The position numbers and the translations under genes are program-made. From contig CM043944.1 of the NCBI GenBank assembly GCA_014529385.2, positions 52,017,268 to 52,081,267 of the forward strand: a stretch of DNA of 64,000 nucleotides. Direction: 5' to 3'. This stretch comes from Adiantum capillus-veneris (lineage: Eukaryota > Streptophyta > Polypodiopsida > Polypodiales > Pteridaceae). Of the stretch, positions 9,498 through 19,157 are shown in pieces. Below the pieces are notes generated by a model. It saw only the letters and a list, made by a program, of their open reading frames with translations, was not told the DNA's origin and did not search any database. Positions within the stretch are counted from its first letter, which is position 1, and each line of letters opens with the position of its first letter.

Positions 9498-11878
9498 GAG
9501 TGCTCGGGCTGCTTTGAAACGTATCGGCAATGATCAAGCAAACACAACTATATATTTAAGAAAGAGAGAGAAAGGGGGAGGGGGTGCTTGTTGCATTAAT
9601 ACCTTCTTACAAATCTGTCATGACAAATCAAAGTGAAATTAGTATTTGTTCAACATAGCTTGCGTAAATTTCACCACAACACATCACAAGAAAAGCCACC
9701 CCAATCACTGTCTTAAAGCCAGGGGAGTCCTCTCCACCCTGTCGCCCTCTTACAGTATGTGGGATTTATGGCTAGATTGATGACAACACCAGAGACAAGC
9801 TATCAAGAACTTAACAAAAAACACCAAGACACTTACGCATCATTGTTGTCCATTACTTCACGTTGGAAGGGAGACAAAATATCCAAGCTTAGTCCAAATC
9901 CACCCTCCTTGATTCAACAAATGTTGGGCTTACACTAGTAGGAGAAATGATAGATTTCCTACTCTCAATTGAATGATCACTCTCTCTCTTACAATGGCAT
10001 AGAGTTCCCTTGCTAATCCCCTATTACAACACATGCACATGCATAAGACAATGAGCTTCCACTCAAGAGCTCCTTCTAGAGAGGTTGAGCTTGGCTTCTC
10101 AAGCTATAGCATAGTGCTCTTGCTTATGGCTCCCCCTTTTGTGCTAGCTACACCCTCCTTTTATAGCAATTTTGAAGGCTAGGGTTACTCCTCTAACCAT
10201 GGTTGGGTTAGATTTTCAGCAATTTATCTAATTTCTTTTGCTTGGAATTATCAAGAAGTTGGTAGGGAAAGAGAGAGGAGAGAAATGGAGGTGATAGGAC
10301 TTTTCATAGTGGGTTAGTGTTAGTAGAGTTAGTATTAATTTACAAATGGAATTGGATATTTAAAATGGGAGTATCCATGTAGGATACAAATAAGGAAGAA
10401 AAACTCTTAAGAAGTAAGAAAAGGTGGATTTCTTACAAGGTTGATGCTCCAAGTGTCTTGAGTAGGGCCAATTTTGACGCTTGTTGACGGTCCACTAGCT
10501 TTGACGGTACATTTTTTCTCCACTCTTAACCTTCTTTGAGAGACAAGGTAATTGAAGCTGAGTAATCAACCACCATGATGCTGTCTTTTAAGAGAAGAGG
10601 CTGAATTTTGTGGTTTTTTTGATAGATATGGGTAAATTGGAGGAGGAAAAATGAGACTAAGTGGTCAATTTTGGAATGGAATTGTGTGTGGGAGGTATGA
10701 GTTCACCATGGTTTCTCTTATTCTTCAAGGTTGAGGAGAAGGTGAGTAGGGTGCAGAGAGGAGTGGTGAGAGAGGTGGGGATGATGAGTGGAGAAGTGTG
10801 TGTGAAAGAGGAAAATGATAAAGTGGAAGAGAGAGTGTGGCTGCATAGCATGGGAAAACTGGGGTCCACTAATAAAATCATAGCTCACAGCTCGTAGCTC
10901 AAAAAATATGAAAAAATTTGAGGCAAAAGTTCAGCCCACGAGCTACAACTTTTGTTTGTATCACCTTTTCAAATTCGGAGAGCAAGTGAACTTTAAAAAT
11001 TCAGCAAAACCGACCGTTTTTTTCCACTGCACAAGGTCCTTGTGGGGTCCTTCTTTGGATGATTCTTTTGAATACCTCCAAGAGTGAGCCCTCCATAGTG
11101 CATGTATGCATGCCACCTACCCTTGACCTTATTTGGTAGGTCTATAATTGAAGATATTGTTGAGATTATGATATAAGTGAATAGTACAACTAAGAAAATC
11201 AAATATTGAGGGGTCTAAAAGATATGTACATGTCAAATATAAATAATATAAGTGGAAAAAATATAAAGGGGTCAAAAGAAATCTCCCTCATTATGAGGCT
11301 ACCATAAAAAGATAAATATTTTTGGTGTTCTAATTTTTTAGAAAAAAAACAAAATAGATGTAGGAAGGGAAAAATCACAATAGTGAAAAAATATACACAT
11401 AAATAAAACTAGTTTTTTTGGATTTTTGTTGGGGTGGAGTTACACCAATTATAAGAGAAGCTTACATGAAAATATTTCTATATGGAATAAAGAGTATGAA
11501 AAATGGTAAGAAAAAAATTGTGGTAATGGTGAGGCAATGTACAGAGCATAAATAACACACACCTAGGTAGAAATATTTAAATAAATACCGAAATAATTAT
11601 GAAAAAAACTTTTATTTAGGCCCTATATACAAAGAAATATTTACATACGCATGGGCCATAATATACTTATATTTTTTATTTTATTTTTATTTTTTTGGCT
11701 CAACTAGCCCAATGATTAGCTAATTGAGGGTTTTTTTAAGAAGATATGGGAAAAGTCCCGTGACTCACACACGCCTATGTACAGTGAAATGGTAGGGATA
11801 GCCACAGTGTTTGGGTGATTTTGGTAGGGTGAGGTAACTCACTGTGGCAATTACAAAGAGCCGAAAAAACGGCTATCA
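9204..11878 (-). repeat. E2 central LTR (2,675 bp)
   Basis: On the minus strand it runs TGATAGCCG ... CCGCCTCA. It serves as 3' LTR for the complete internal region (PPT at 11879-11893) and as 5' LTR for the partial one (primer site at 9183-9200). TATAAAAG at 10158-10165 (minus) is the likely promoter. A (GA)n run lies near 9462-9500. The hairpin with the second TGGTGCCCC motif lies at about 9340-9370. Small frames inside the LTR look non-coding. Confidence 0.9.
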
Positions 11879-11893
11879 TTAGCCCTCCCCCTG
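11879..11893 (-). promoter_or_regulatory. E2 polypurine tract
   Basis: On the minus strand CAGGGGGAGGGCTAA sits directly before the LTR start TGATAGCC and 14 bases after the integrase ORF. Position and composition fit the plus-strand primer of an LTR retrotransposon. Confidence 0.75.
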
Positions 11894-11906
11894 GATGATG
11901 GTATAT

Positions 11907-13814
11907 TCATGTACCATCATAGAGCATCTTTTCCAAAGAGAGTGCTTCAGAGTCCTTGACGAGATCTTTATTGTTTGGCCCCTCAGAATTTTGGCTGGAG
12001 TTACACTCATGCTTCATGTAACAATACTTACATGAGACAGCGGCCTTTGGACAGATCTTTGGTAGATCCTTTGGTAGAAGGCGACTCAAATAGGGCTTCA
12101 AGCGATACCCGTTTACTTTCCTGGAGTGCTGTTTACCATTCAAGTCCATAAGCTGATAGTAACTTGAATTGAAAGCCTTCTTGACTATGTATGGCCCTTG
12201 CCATCTTGTTTCAAACTTGGCATCAAAACGATTGTCAAGTCGATTGTCATACCTTAGCACAAGCTCTCCTTCCTTGATGCCTTTGTCCTTCAGTTTCTTG
12301 TCGTGCGTTTCTTTCGCTTGTGTGGCTTTCCTCTTGTAGCACTCATATGCTGCTTCTCTTTTCCACTCAAGCTCCACTAACGTAAGAAGTCGATCCATCC
12401 ATACCTCTTGATCATCTTGTGCTCCTTTGCCATGAAGTCGCATTGTTGGAATGTTGAGCTCGATAGGCTGCAAAGCCTCTTGACCATAGACCAAGTGAAA
12501 TGGTGTGAACTCCGTGGCTTCCCTATATGTGGTTCGATACGCCCACAAGGCACCATCCAAGAAGTCATCCCACAACTTTGTCTTGTTTTTCACCATCTTT
12601 CTAATGATGCCTGCAATGACACCATTAGCGTTTTCTACCAAACCATTTGATTGGGGATAGTAGGGTGTACTGTGACGATGTAGAATGTGAAGTTCTTCAC
12701 AGACTTCTGTGAGCAATCCCTTTCTAAACCCTGGACCATTATCAGAAACAATCTCCAAAGGTGTGCCAAATCTACAACAAATGTGAGTGTAGACGAATTT
12801 GCTCACTGTCCTCTCATTTACCTTTGCCACACTTTGTGCTTCCACCCACCTAGTCATATAGTCTACAGCCACTAGAATGTAGAGTTTACCATTTTTTGTC
12901 CTAGGCAGAGGACCCATAGCATCAATGCCCCACTTTTCAAAGGGTCCATTTGCAAGCACTATTTGCCTCGGACCATGCACCAACCTTCTATTTCCATTCA
13001 TCTGACAATTATGACAACTTTTACACCAATGTTGGACATCCACATGTAGACTTGGCCAAACATACCCCGCAAGCAAAATCTTCTTCACAGTTGATTCTTG
13101 GGCAAAATGACCACCACATGCCTCTTCATGCAAACCTTTTAGAATGGCTGGAATTTCCTCGATAGTTGGTACTCGTCTGCACACTTGATCCTTCCCTCTT
13201 TGATAGAGGGAGCCTTCTAGGAAGAGATACATGCTTGCCTTCTTCATGAGTCTCCTCTTCTGAGATTTTGTGAAGTCTGGTGGAAACTCACCCTCCAAAA
13301 TGTAGCCAATGATGGGAGCTAATGACTCCAATCCGTGGTACCTCGGTTGCTTCACAGCAGCCGCCACCATGATGACCTGCACTTCTTTCTTTACACATGT
13401 AACGGCTTGTTGTGCAAGTAAATCAGCATCGTCATTTTGTTTCCTAGGAATATGATATAGTTGTACTTCTTCAAATTGATTAAACAATCTACGAATGGCA
13501 TGAAATTTTGTCCGTAAGCTTTCATTCTTGCATGCCCAAATGCCTAAAATCTGTTTAACAATGAGAAGTGCATCTCCCTTTACCATGAGGCGTTGTATCC
13601 CTTGGCCAATGCACATTTTTAAACCATGAAGTAGTGTGTCATATTCTGCTTCATTGTTGCTAGCTGAACTTGGTAGATTGAACTTCTCTTTCATGACCAC
13701 CTCTCCACTTGGGTTGAGCAACACTCGCCCTCCCCCTGCTTTTCCTGTGGCTCGACGAAAAGCTCCATCAAAGAACAAGGTAAAAGCATTAGGAATACTT
13801 TTTGGTGGTGGCAA
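11907..13814 (-). CDS. pol: E2 pol, 3' part: RNase H and integrase (635 aa)
   Basis: Residues about 10-140 are an RNase H domain: F-F-D-G-A-F opening, S-N-N-E-A-E-Y with the conserved Glu, and V-K-G-D-A. The integrase follows. Its zinc-binding region is H-x-x-A-C-G-G-H-F with W-C-K-S-C-H-N-C. The catalytic core shows D in W-G-I-D-A-M-G, D in V-S-D-N-G-P-G-F and E in N-G-L-V-E-N. The C-terminal part has the L-R-Y-D-N-R-L ... R-W-x-G-P-Y segment. It overlaps the upstream gag-pro-RT ORF in another frame (13691-13814), so the polyprotein is split by a frameshift. In E3 and E7 the same junction is in one frame, so an indel is more likely than programmed frameshifting. Confidence 0.85.
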   Translation of the reverse strand: MPPPKSIPNAFTLFFDGAFRRATGKAGGGRVLLNPSGEVVMKEKFNLPSSASNNEAEYDTLLHGLKMCIGQGIQRLMVKGDALLIVKQILGIWACKNESLRTKFHAIRRLFNQFEEVQLYHIPRKQNDDADLLAQQAVTCVKKEVQVIMVAAAVKQPRYHGLESLAPIIGYILEGEFPPDFTKSQKRRLMKKASMYLFLEGSLYQRGKDQVCRRVPTIEEIPAILKGLHEEACGGHFAQESTVKKILLAGYVWPSLHVDVQHWCKSCHNCQMNGNRRLVHGPRQIVLANGPFEKWGIDAMGPLPRTKNGKLYILVAVDYMTRWVEAQSVAKVNERTVSKFVYTHICCRFGTPLEIVSDNGPGFRKGLLTEVCEELHILHRHSTPYYPQSNGLVENANGVIAGIIRKMVKNKTKLWDDFLDGALWAYRTTYREATEFTPFHLVYGQEALQPIELNIPTMRLHGKGAQDDQEVWMDRLLTLVELEWKREAAYECYKRKATQAKETHDKKLKDKGIKEGELVLRYDNRLDNRFDAKFETRWQGPYIVKKAFNSSYYQLMDLNGKQHSRKVNGYRLKPYLSRLLPKDLPKICPKAAVSCKYCYMKHECNSSQNSEGPNNKDLVKDSEALSLEKMLYDGT

Positions 13815-16800
13815 TGGTAGGGTCTGACTTCAGGCACCTTAATCTCCTTTTCATGCACCCTATAAGTGAGAATCCCTGCCAATTGTGCACGCACACTATC
13901 TTCTACCTTGAAAGAGTATTGAAACTCTTGCAACTCCATAATCCACTTTGAGATACTAGTACTAAGATTCATTTGAGATGACACCCAAGGGAACAAATTC
14001 TCTGCAGTGAGAATTACAAAAGGTTTTGGTAGCAAGTAGGATCTAAACTTTCTCACCGCAAACATGAGAGAATGCATCATGAGTTCTGCTTCTGTGTAGT
14101 CTCTCTCCAAAGCATTCATGACCCTACTAGCAAAGTAGATGGGTCGCATCCTTGTACTGTGGGGATCTTGTTGTAGCAACACAGCACCAATTGTTTCCCT
14201 CCCAACACTAGAGCTAACAAAGAATGCGTACTCCCAACAAGGAGGCATGAGTGTTGGTAGCTCTGACAAAATGACTTTAATGTTACAAAAATACTCTTCA
14301 AGCTCATCAGACCATGCAAATTCTACTTGTTGTGTCAACTTTTGCAAAGGATGAAGCAACTCCGAGGCTAAGTGAATGAAGCGTGACATATACTTCACCT
14401 TCTGAATGAAAGAGATGACCTCCTTAAGACTCTTCGGTGATGGGAGCTCAATAAGAGCCTTTGCCTTTGAAGGATCCACCTCAATGCCTTTATAGGAAAC
14501 CTTGTGACCGAGCAAGATCACTTCATCCTCACCTATGTGGCACTTGTCAGGGTTGAGTTGACCTCCCATGTCATAGAGCTTCTTTAAACCTTCTTCTACC
14601 CTTTGTAGATGCAATGATTTTGAGCTATAAATGCAGAAATCATCAATGAACACCCTAATTGACTTTCCAAAGAATGCTTGAAACACCATGTTCATGAAAC
14701 GTTGGAATGTTGCAGGAGCATTTGTCAGACCAAATGGCATGACTCTAAAAGCATAACAACCCCAAGGAGTGATAAAGGTTGTTTTCAATTGATCTTCAAA
14801 TGCGATACCTATTTGAAAGTAACCTGAGTAGCCATCACACACAGTGTACTTCTCATGACCAGCTACCTCATTTAGTATCTCATCCTGAAATGGGAGGGGA
14901 AAGTGATCTCTTTTTGTTGCCTCATTGAGTGGACGGTAATCCACACACACCCTCCACTTTCCGTTTTTCTTAGGAGTGACAACAACGGGAGAGACCCACT
15001 CTGAATTCTCCACTGGATAAATGAAACCTGCTGCTAGAAGCTTTCTTACCTCCTTGAGTAAAGCCTGCTCCTTGATGACTCCTAGCCTTCGTAGCTTCTG
15101 AGCCTTAGGTGTGGCCTCTGGCTTCAACTCAATTTTGTGTTGAACAGCATCTACTCCACGCACATCGGTGTAGTCTTTAGCAAAAAGCCTAGGAAACTTC
15201 CTTAGCACACATTTGAACTCCTCTCTTTCATCCTTTGTAAGTGTTGTTGATAGCATACCTTCCAGCATCCCTTCATCTTGAACACCTTCGTTCTCTTGAG
15301 GACCTACCTCCTCCAAGCCTTGACAAGAGGTCTCTTGGTTGCTTGGCTTAAACCTTACCCCCATGACTTCGATGGAAGACTCCTCTTCAGTAATGCTGCC
15401 GCTACTTTCTTCTTCTGAAATGCTATCGGTCCAACCTTCTTCCGTCTCACTTTGAGATGATTCTTCATGGAGCTCCTCTTGGCGTTGCTCCTTCATGTCA
15501 AAGACAACCTTCTTGTGATTGTCATTCCTGCAAATTAGCTTTCCACTCTCCCAATCCTGCAAAGCTCGCATTTTCATTAGCCATGGTCTTCCTAGGATAA
15601 ATGGGTAACCATTTCCCTTGGTAGACATGACATAGAAATCCACTGCCTTCTTAATGCCAAAGGCCTCCACAAAAACATTTTTACAAATGCCTACGCACCT
15701 AGCCTTGCTATTGTTTGCCATTTTCACTTTGATTTCAGGTGTCTCATGGATGTGCATGCCTAGTCTTTGCATGAGCCCTTCTGTCATGATGCAAATTTGT
15801 GCACCCCCATCCACTAGACCTTTCCTAACCAATCTTCCTTTTATGTAACAATCTAGCACAGGTGTAATATCCTCGTTCATTTCAGCATGTGCAATTTTTA
15901 CAGTAGGAAAACTCTCTTTTACCTTTCTCCTAGTGCTAACTGCCTTTGTTAAATCCCTCCTAACTTGTGGGCATAATGCAAGAAACTGAGGCCATGAGAT
16001 ATCAGGACCCTTACCTCGCATGTCTTCCAACAGGTTGTATGGAGCCATTCCATGTCCAAGAGGGAAGTCTTGGAGATTGATACGACGTCGAGTCCTCTTA
16101 GCTTCCTTGGTCTCCTTTGCCTTCTTGCCTTGTCCATGGTCACTCTGTGATGGGACACCCTCTTTCTCTTTACCTTTTCCTCGGCCACGCTTAATGCCAT
16201 TTGCTTCCATGTCAACCTCATTTGAGTATGTCACCTCTACCACATGCACATTTGGATCTGGCAAAGGTGGAACTCCTTCTACCCCTTGTGGAGGTGGTCT
16301 TGGTCCATTTGGTCTTTGTAGAAGCCTTGGTTGTTGACCAGTTCCTTCACCTGCATTCATCACTGGGTAATTCAAGTTAGGTCTCCCTGGCTCCCCACGG
16401 GGCCAAGGACAATTATACATCCCATGTCCAGACTCTCCGCAATTCCAACATTGCAAGACTCTCCTAGGTCGTGGATCTCGCTCTTCAGACTTCTTTGCTT
16501 GTCCCTTTGGACCTACAGCTTGTGCAAGGTGAATTGACAGGCTGCTTAAAGATTCGTTTAACTTCTCAATTACTTCTACCGTTACCTCAGGAAGCTCCCT
16601 CGATGTTGATTCTTGTGACTTACCTTTGGGTCTAAGACCTTCTATTGGAACCTCTCCCCTTAAGCACTTGAGTTTGCTATATTTGTCAGCAGCCCTAGTT
16701 TCAGCTGCATCAAAGGTAGCAGGTGCACCCGCCTCAACTTTTACCTTAAGGTCAGGAAAGAGTCCGGCTATGAACCTCTCCTTCTTTAAAAATTCTGCAC

Positions 16801-17185
16801 CATCACCAGGGTTAGCAACATTTCGTATCCATAGAGCCCAAAGACGTAGAAACTCTTGCTTGTACAAGTAGTAGTCATCTAAGTCTTTTTGCTTATGAGA
16901 AACAATGTCTTGCCATAGTTTTTGAGTGTTTTGGGGATCAAAGAAGTATCTCTTAAAACGATTCAAAACTTCTGTGTAATTCCCCTTAACTTCCTCAGGC
17001 AAAGAGTCAAACCAAGTACTAGCATCTTTCCTAAGGACCACCTCAAACATTTCTACACGTTCTTGATCGGTTACTATCCTCTTGATACAGCAAGACATCT
17101 TGAAATTTGCTAAAAATAATTCTGCATCCTCTCCAAGCTCTCCAAAGAAAAGAGGATATCCAGACATTTGGCGTTGGCTCTCCAT
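13691..17185 (-). CDS. gag-pol: E2 gag-protease-reverse transcriptase polyprotein (1,164 aa)
   Basis: The start M-E-S-Q-R-Q-M is a plausible gag start. Gag capsid lies in about 1-220, followed by one zinc knuckle C-W-N-C-G-E-S-G-H-G-M-Y-N-C near 250. Protease has V-D-G-G-A-Q-I-C as active site (DGG in place of the usual DTG). RT has W-V-S-P-V-V-V, D-Y-R-P-L-N, the F-I-D-D catalytic box and L-L-G-H-K. The RNase H start follows. Gag through RT is unbroken in a single frame, unlike E3 and E7. The last 40 or so residues after the frameshift point near 13815 are out-of-frame read-through. This is the best-preserved polyprotein in the window. Confidence 0.88.
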   Translation of the reverse strand: MESQRQMSGYPLFFGELGEDAELFLANFKMSCCIKRIVTDQERVEMFEVVLRKDASTWFDSLPEEVKGNYTEVLNRFKRYFFDPQNTQKLWQDIVSHKQKDLDDYYLYKQEFLRLWALWIRNVANPGDGAEFLKKERFIAGLFPDLKVKVEAGAPATFDAAETRAADKYSKLKCLRGEVPIEGLRPKGKSQESTSRELPEVTVEVIEKLNESLSSLSIHLAQAVGPKGQAKKSEERDPRPRRVLQCWNCGESGHGMYNCPWPRGEPGRPNLNYPVMNAGEGTGQQPRLLQRPNGPRPPPQGVEGVPPLPDPNVHVVEVTYSNEVDMEANGIKRGRGKGKEKEGVPSQSDHGQGKKAKETKEAKRTRRRINLQDFPLGHGMAPYNLLEDMRGKGPDISWPQFLALCPQVRRDLTKAVSTRRKVKESFPTVKIAHAEMNEDITPVLDCYIKGRLVRKGLVDGGAQICIMTEGLMQRLGMHIHETPEIKVKMANNSKARCVGICKNVFVEAFGIKKAVDFYVMSTKGNGYPFILGRPWLMKMRALQDWESGKLICRNDNHKKVVFDMKEQRQEELHEESSQSETEEGWTDSISEEESSGSITEEESSIEVMGVRFKPSNQETSCQGLEEVGPQENEGVQDEGMLEGMLSTTLTKDEREEFKCVLRKFPRLFAKDYTDVRGVDAVQHKIELKPEATPKAQKLRRLGVIKEQALLKEVRKLLAAGFIYPVENSEWVSPVVVTPKKNGKWRVCVDYRPLNEATKRDHFPLPFQDEILNEVAGHEKYTVCDGYSGYFQIGIAFEDQLKTTFITPWGCYAFRVMPFGLTNAPATFQRFMNMVFQAFFGKSIRVFIDDFCIYSSKSLHLQRVEEGLKKLYDMGGQLNPDKCHIGEDEVILLGHKVSYKGIEVDPSKAKALIELPSPKSLKEVISFIQKVKYMSRFIHLASELLHPLQKLTQQVEFAWSDELEEYFCNIKVILSELPTLMPPCWEYAFFVSSSVGRETIGAVLLQQDPHSTRMRPIYFASRVMNALERDYTEAELMMHSLMFAVRKFRSYLLPKPFVILTAENLFPWVSSQMNLSTSISKWIMELQEFQYSFKVEDSVRAQLAGILTYRVHEKEIKVPEVRPYHCHHQKVFLMLLPCSLMELFVEPQEKQGEGECCSTQVERWS

Positions 17186-17234
17186 TATTATGAAAGATTA
17201 CAACACGAGTTACAATAAGGGATACAATAGAGAT

Positions 17235-17693
17235 TTAGAACCACTCGCCTGCAAATGAAGAAGTAAGAAAATACCACTCTAGGTTTTCTTCTTCAGCTAT
17301 CCAAGTTTCAATAAGGTCTCGATTTGTTTGATCAAAACAAAAAGGTAGACTATTGATGAGCTCTAAGAAGGGTTGAAATTCTTCAAAGCTAAGGCGATAA
17401 ACAGAAATCTCTAGAACTTCATTTTTTGGATCCAAAAGAGCAACCACGTCCCAAGTGATAAATTGCACTTGCTCTACAATTCCCAACGCACAAGCGGTTT
17501 GTATAAAAACTAGATCTTCATGCTCGTCGAAGGCCGTGAGAAAGTAGCAATTGACTAGGAGCTCCTTTCCTTCGAGTTCCACACAGTCGGAGTGAGGCAA
17601 CCTTCTCACAATTTCATAAAGAACATCCTCATCAAGTCCAATCAAGTTTGCAAGATTTAAAGACTCCACTTGTGCTACAAAATTCCTGGACAA
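17235..17693 (-). CDS. E2 leader protein L2 (152 aa)
   Basis: Lies between L1 and gag, 49 bases before the gag start. It is clearly related to L1: shared features in order are L-x-x-x-[IV]-V-R-R-L-P-H, an E/K-D-x-x-F-I-Q-x-x-C-A-L segment, V-x-F-x-x-W-x-V, a Y/H-R-L-[ST]-F-x-E-F-x-P segment and L-I-N-S-L-P-F-x-F. The R-R-L-P-H region with upstream leucines recalls the start of an F-box, but the match is weak. The function is unknown. L1 and L2 look like a tandem duplication retained as intact ORFs. Confidence 0.6.
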   Translation of the reverse strand: MSRNFVAQVESLNLANLIGLDEDVLYEIVRRLPHSDCVELEGKELLVNCYFLTAFDEHEDLVFIQTACALGIVEQVQFITWDVVALLDPKNEVLEISVYRLSFEEFQPFLELINSLPFCFDQTNRDLIETWIAEEENLEWYFLTSSFAGEWF

Positions 17694-17739
17694 AAACTCC
17701 TTAGGATTATGGTTAAATCGTTCAAAAGCATAAAGAGAT

Positions 17740-18294
17740 TTACAATGTCTCTATGAACAAAGTGTCATAGAAAGTAGAGAAGGATGAGAATTTATACAAA
17801 TTTGCAATCTTCTCTATGCTCTCTTTATTAAGACAAGCTCTGAATAGCTCCCTATCTCCTTTGTTGAAAGTGAAAGGAAGACTATTAATAAGACGCAAAT
17901 GAGGGAAAAATTCACCAAATGTGAGTCTATGAAGCATGAACTCTGGCCGCAAGTTTCCTGAAGAGTCTTCCTCAATGGTGAAATGCACTCGCCAAACGCC
18001 AAATTTCACTCTATTTACCAATCTTAGGGCACACACTAGTTGGATGAATGCGCGGTCTTCCTTAGTGCCCAACAACAAGAGGAAAATGGAATCCACGCGT
18101 AGGACCTTCCGTCTTAACTTCACCACCCTCTTGTTATGAGGGAGACGCCTTACTACTTGCTCCTGCAACTCAATTGGTAATAGAGCTAGATCTCTAAGGT
18201 TTGAACTTTCACTGCACACACATTCCCAGTTAGAACAAATGATCGTTTTTTTGTTTCTTGTAACAACTTGGACAAAGAAAAAACAAACATACAC
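17740..18294 (-). CDS. E2 leader protein L1 (184 aa)
   Basis: The first 30 residues are hydrophobic and Cys-rich (F-F-F-V-Q-V-V), then L-A-L-L-P-I-E-L-Q-E-Q-V-V-R-R-L-P-H, which fits the L-P-x-E-L-x-x-x-[VI]-x-x-R-L-P pattern of F-box starts. The remainder aligns with L2. The ORF lies between S2 and L2 in a run of four leader ORFs that all precede gag. It is duplicated, still open, at 8094-8648. F-box-like function is inference; an alternative is an unknown small globular domain with no ligase role. The true start codon is uncertain. Confidence 0.58.
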   Translation of the reverse strand: MYVCFFFVQVVTRNKKTIICSNWECVCSESSNLRDLALLPIELQEQVVRRLPHNKRVVKLRRKVLRVDSIFLLLLGTKEDRAFIQLVCALRLVNRVKFGVWRVHFTIEEDSSGNLRPEFMLHRLTFGEFFPHLRLINSLPFTFNKGDRELFRACLNKESIEKIANLYKFSSFSTFYDTLFIETL

Positions 18295-18320
18295 ACTATT
18301 TTGCCGGGCTGCACTTCATT

Positions 18321-18539
18321 TTAAAATAAAATGAATACATGTACATCAAAAGAAGTGTGGTAGTTGATGAGAGGTAGAATGACAGGGTTTGGTGATGCAA
18401 GAATTTCTCCTGCTCTTTGGGCACCAAACATGAACACCATTCGTTGTTGAAAATGGATCTTTCTACTAATTGCAACGTTTATTCTAATGTGTGGAGTAAA
18501 ATGAAAGGGAAAAACCTCTATTCCTGGGCCATTATCCAT
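18321..18539 (-). CDS. E2 leader protein S2 (72 aa)
   Basis: Short ORF starting M-D-N-G-P-G. Its middle I-R-I-N-V-A-I-S segment and its ending N-P-V-I-L-P-L-I-N-Y-x-x-S-F-D-V-H are shared with S1 (18561), with the E7 leader ORF at 58660 and, more weakly, with the E3 ORF at 25540. All lie between primer site and gag. The pattern suggests a small fold with a beta strand, a helix and a hydrophobic beta tail. I know no named family for it. Confidence 0.6.
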   Translation of the reverse strand: MDNGPGIEVFPFHFTPHIRINVAISRKIHFQQRMVFMFGAQRAGEILASPNPVILPLINYHTSFDVHVFILF

Positions 18540-18560
18540 GGCCTATGCATGTCCTAATGC

Positions 18561-18773
18561 TTAAAATAACACAAAAATATAGACGACCAAGCTAGTATCA
18601 TACCTAATGAGAGGCAAAATAAAAGGATTTACCGAAGTGTTTATCTCGGCTAACCTAAGTAGACCTAAAATTCTACGAATTACTCGCTGAAATTGCAACT
18701 TAGTACTAACAATTATGTGTACCTTTTGCCTTGCAATGGGAATGAAGGGATCATACAAATTCTCGTGATTCAT
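18561..18773 (-). CDS. E2 leader protein S1 (70 aa)
   Basis: First ORF after the primer site, starting M-N-H-E-N-L. It shares with S2 a V-H-I-I-V-S strand-like segment and the ending N-P-F-I-L-P-L-I-R-Y-D-x-S-L. In this copy the conserved Asp before V-Y is Val. It is spaced 21 bases from S2, so a polycistronic or leaky-scanning leader seems likely. Confidence 0.6.
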   Translation of the reverse strand: MNHENLYDPFIPIARQKVHIIVSTKLQFQRVIRRILGLLRLAEINTSVNPFILPLIRYDTSLVVYIFVLF

Positions 18774-18828
18774 GCAAGCTACTTGATTATGCTAAAGGTT
18801 GAGCCTTCACAAAACATACACAAGCCTG

Positions 18829-18846
18829 TCCTCAGTGGGGGCACCA
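18829..18846 (-). promoter_or_regulatory. E2 primer binding site
   Basis: Minus strand TGGTGCCCCCACTGAGGA, three bases inside the 5' LTR end at 18850. It is identical to the site at 9183-9200. Confidence 0.8.
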
Positions 18847-18849
18847 ATT

Positions 18850-19108
18850 TGAGGCGGTCCGGGGCGGGCAACAAGAAGAGTGGCCTCTAGACACCCTTCA
18901 AGGCTCCCGTGCTACTCAATGGGGCTGGGGCACAACACAACACAAACCAAAACAACAAACCCACAGCCAAATCCCAACTACACAAGGGGCACCACCTAGT
19001 TTAAGAGCGAACTAGGACGCAAAAGAGGAGAATCGTTAGAGCAACCCACAAACAAGCAAGGAATTTACACTAACCCTAACACCAATGGAACACTCTCACA
19101 CACTAAAA

Positions 19109-19157
<49 letters not shown>

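Noticed and set aside
10657-11202. ORFs of about 70 aa inside the E2 LTRs (also near 20317-20863 and 31315-31861)
   Set aside because: Low-complexity Ser/Thr or shadow frames; their recurrence only reflects the repeated LTR.
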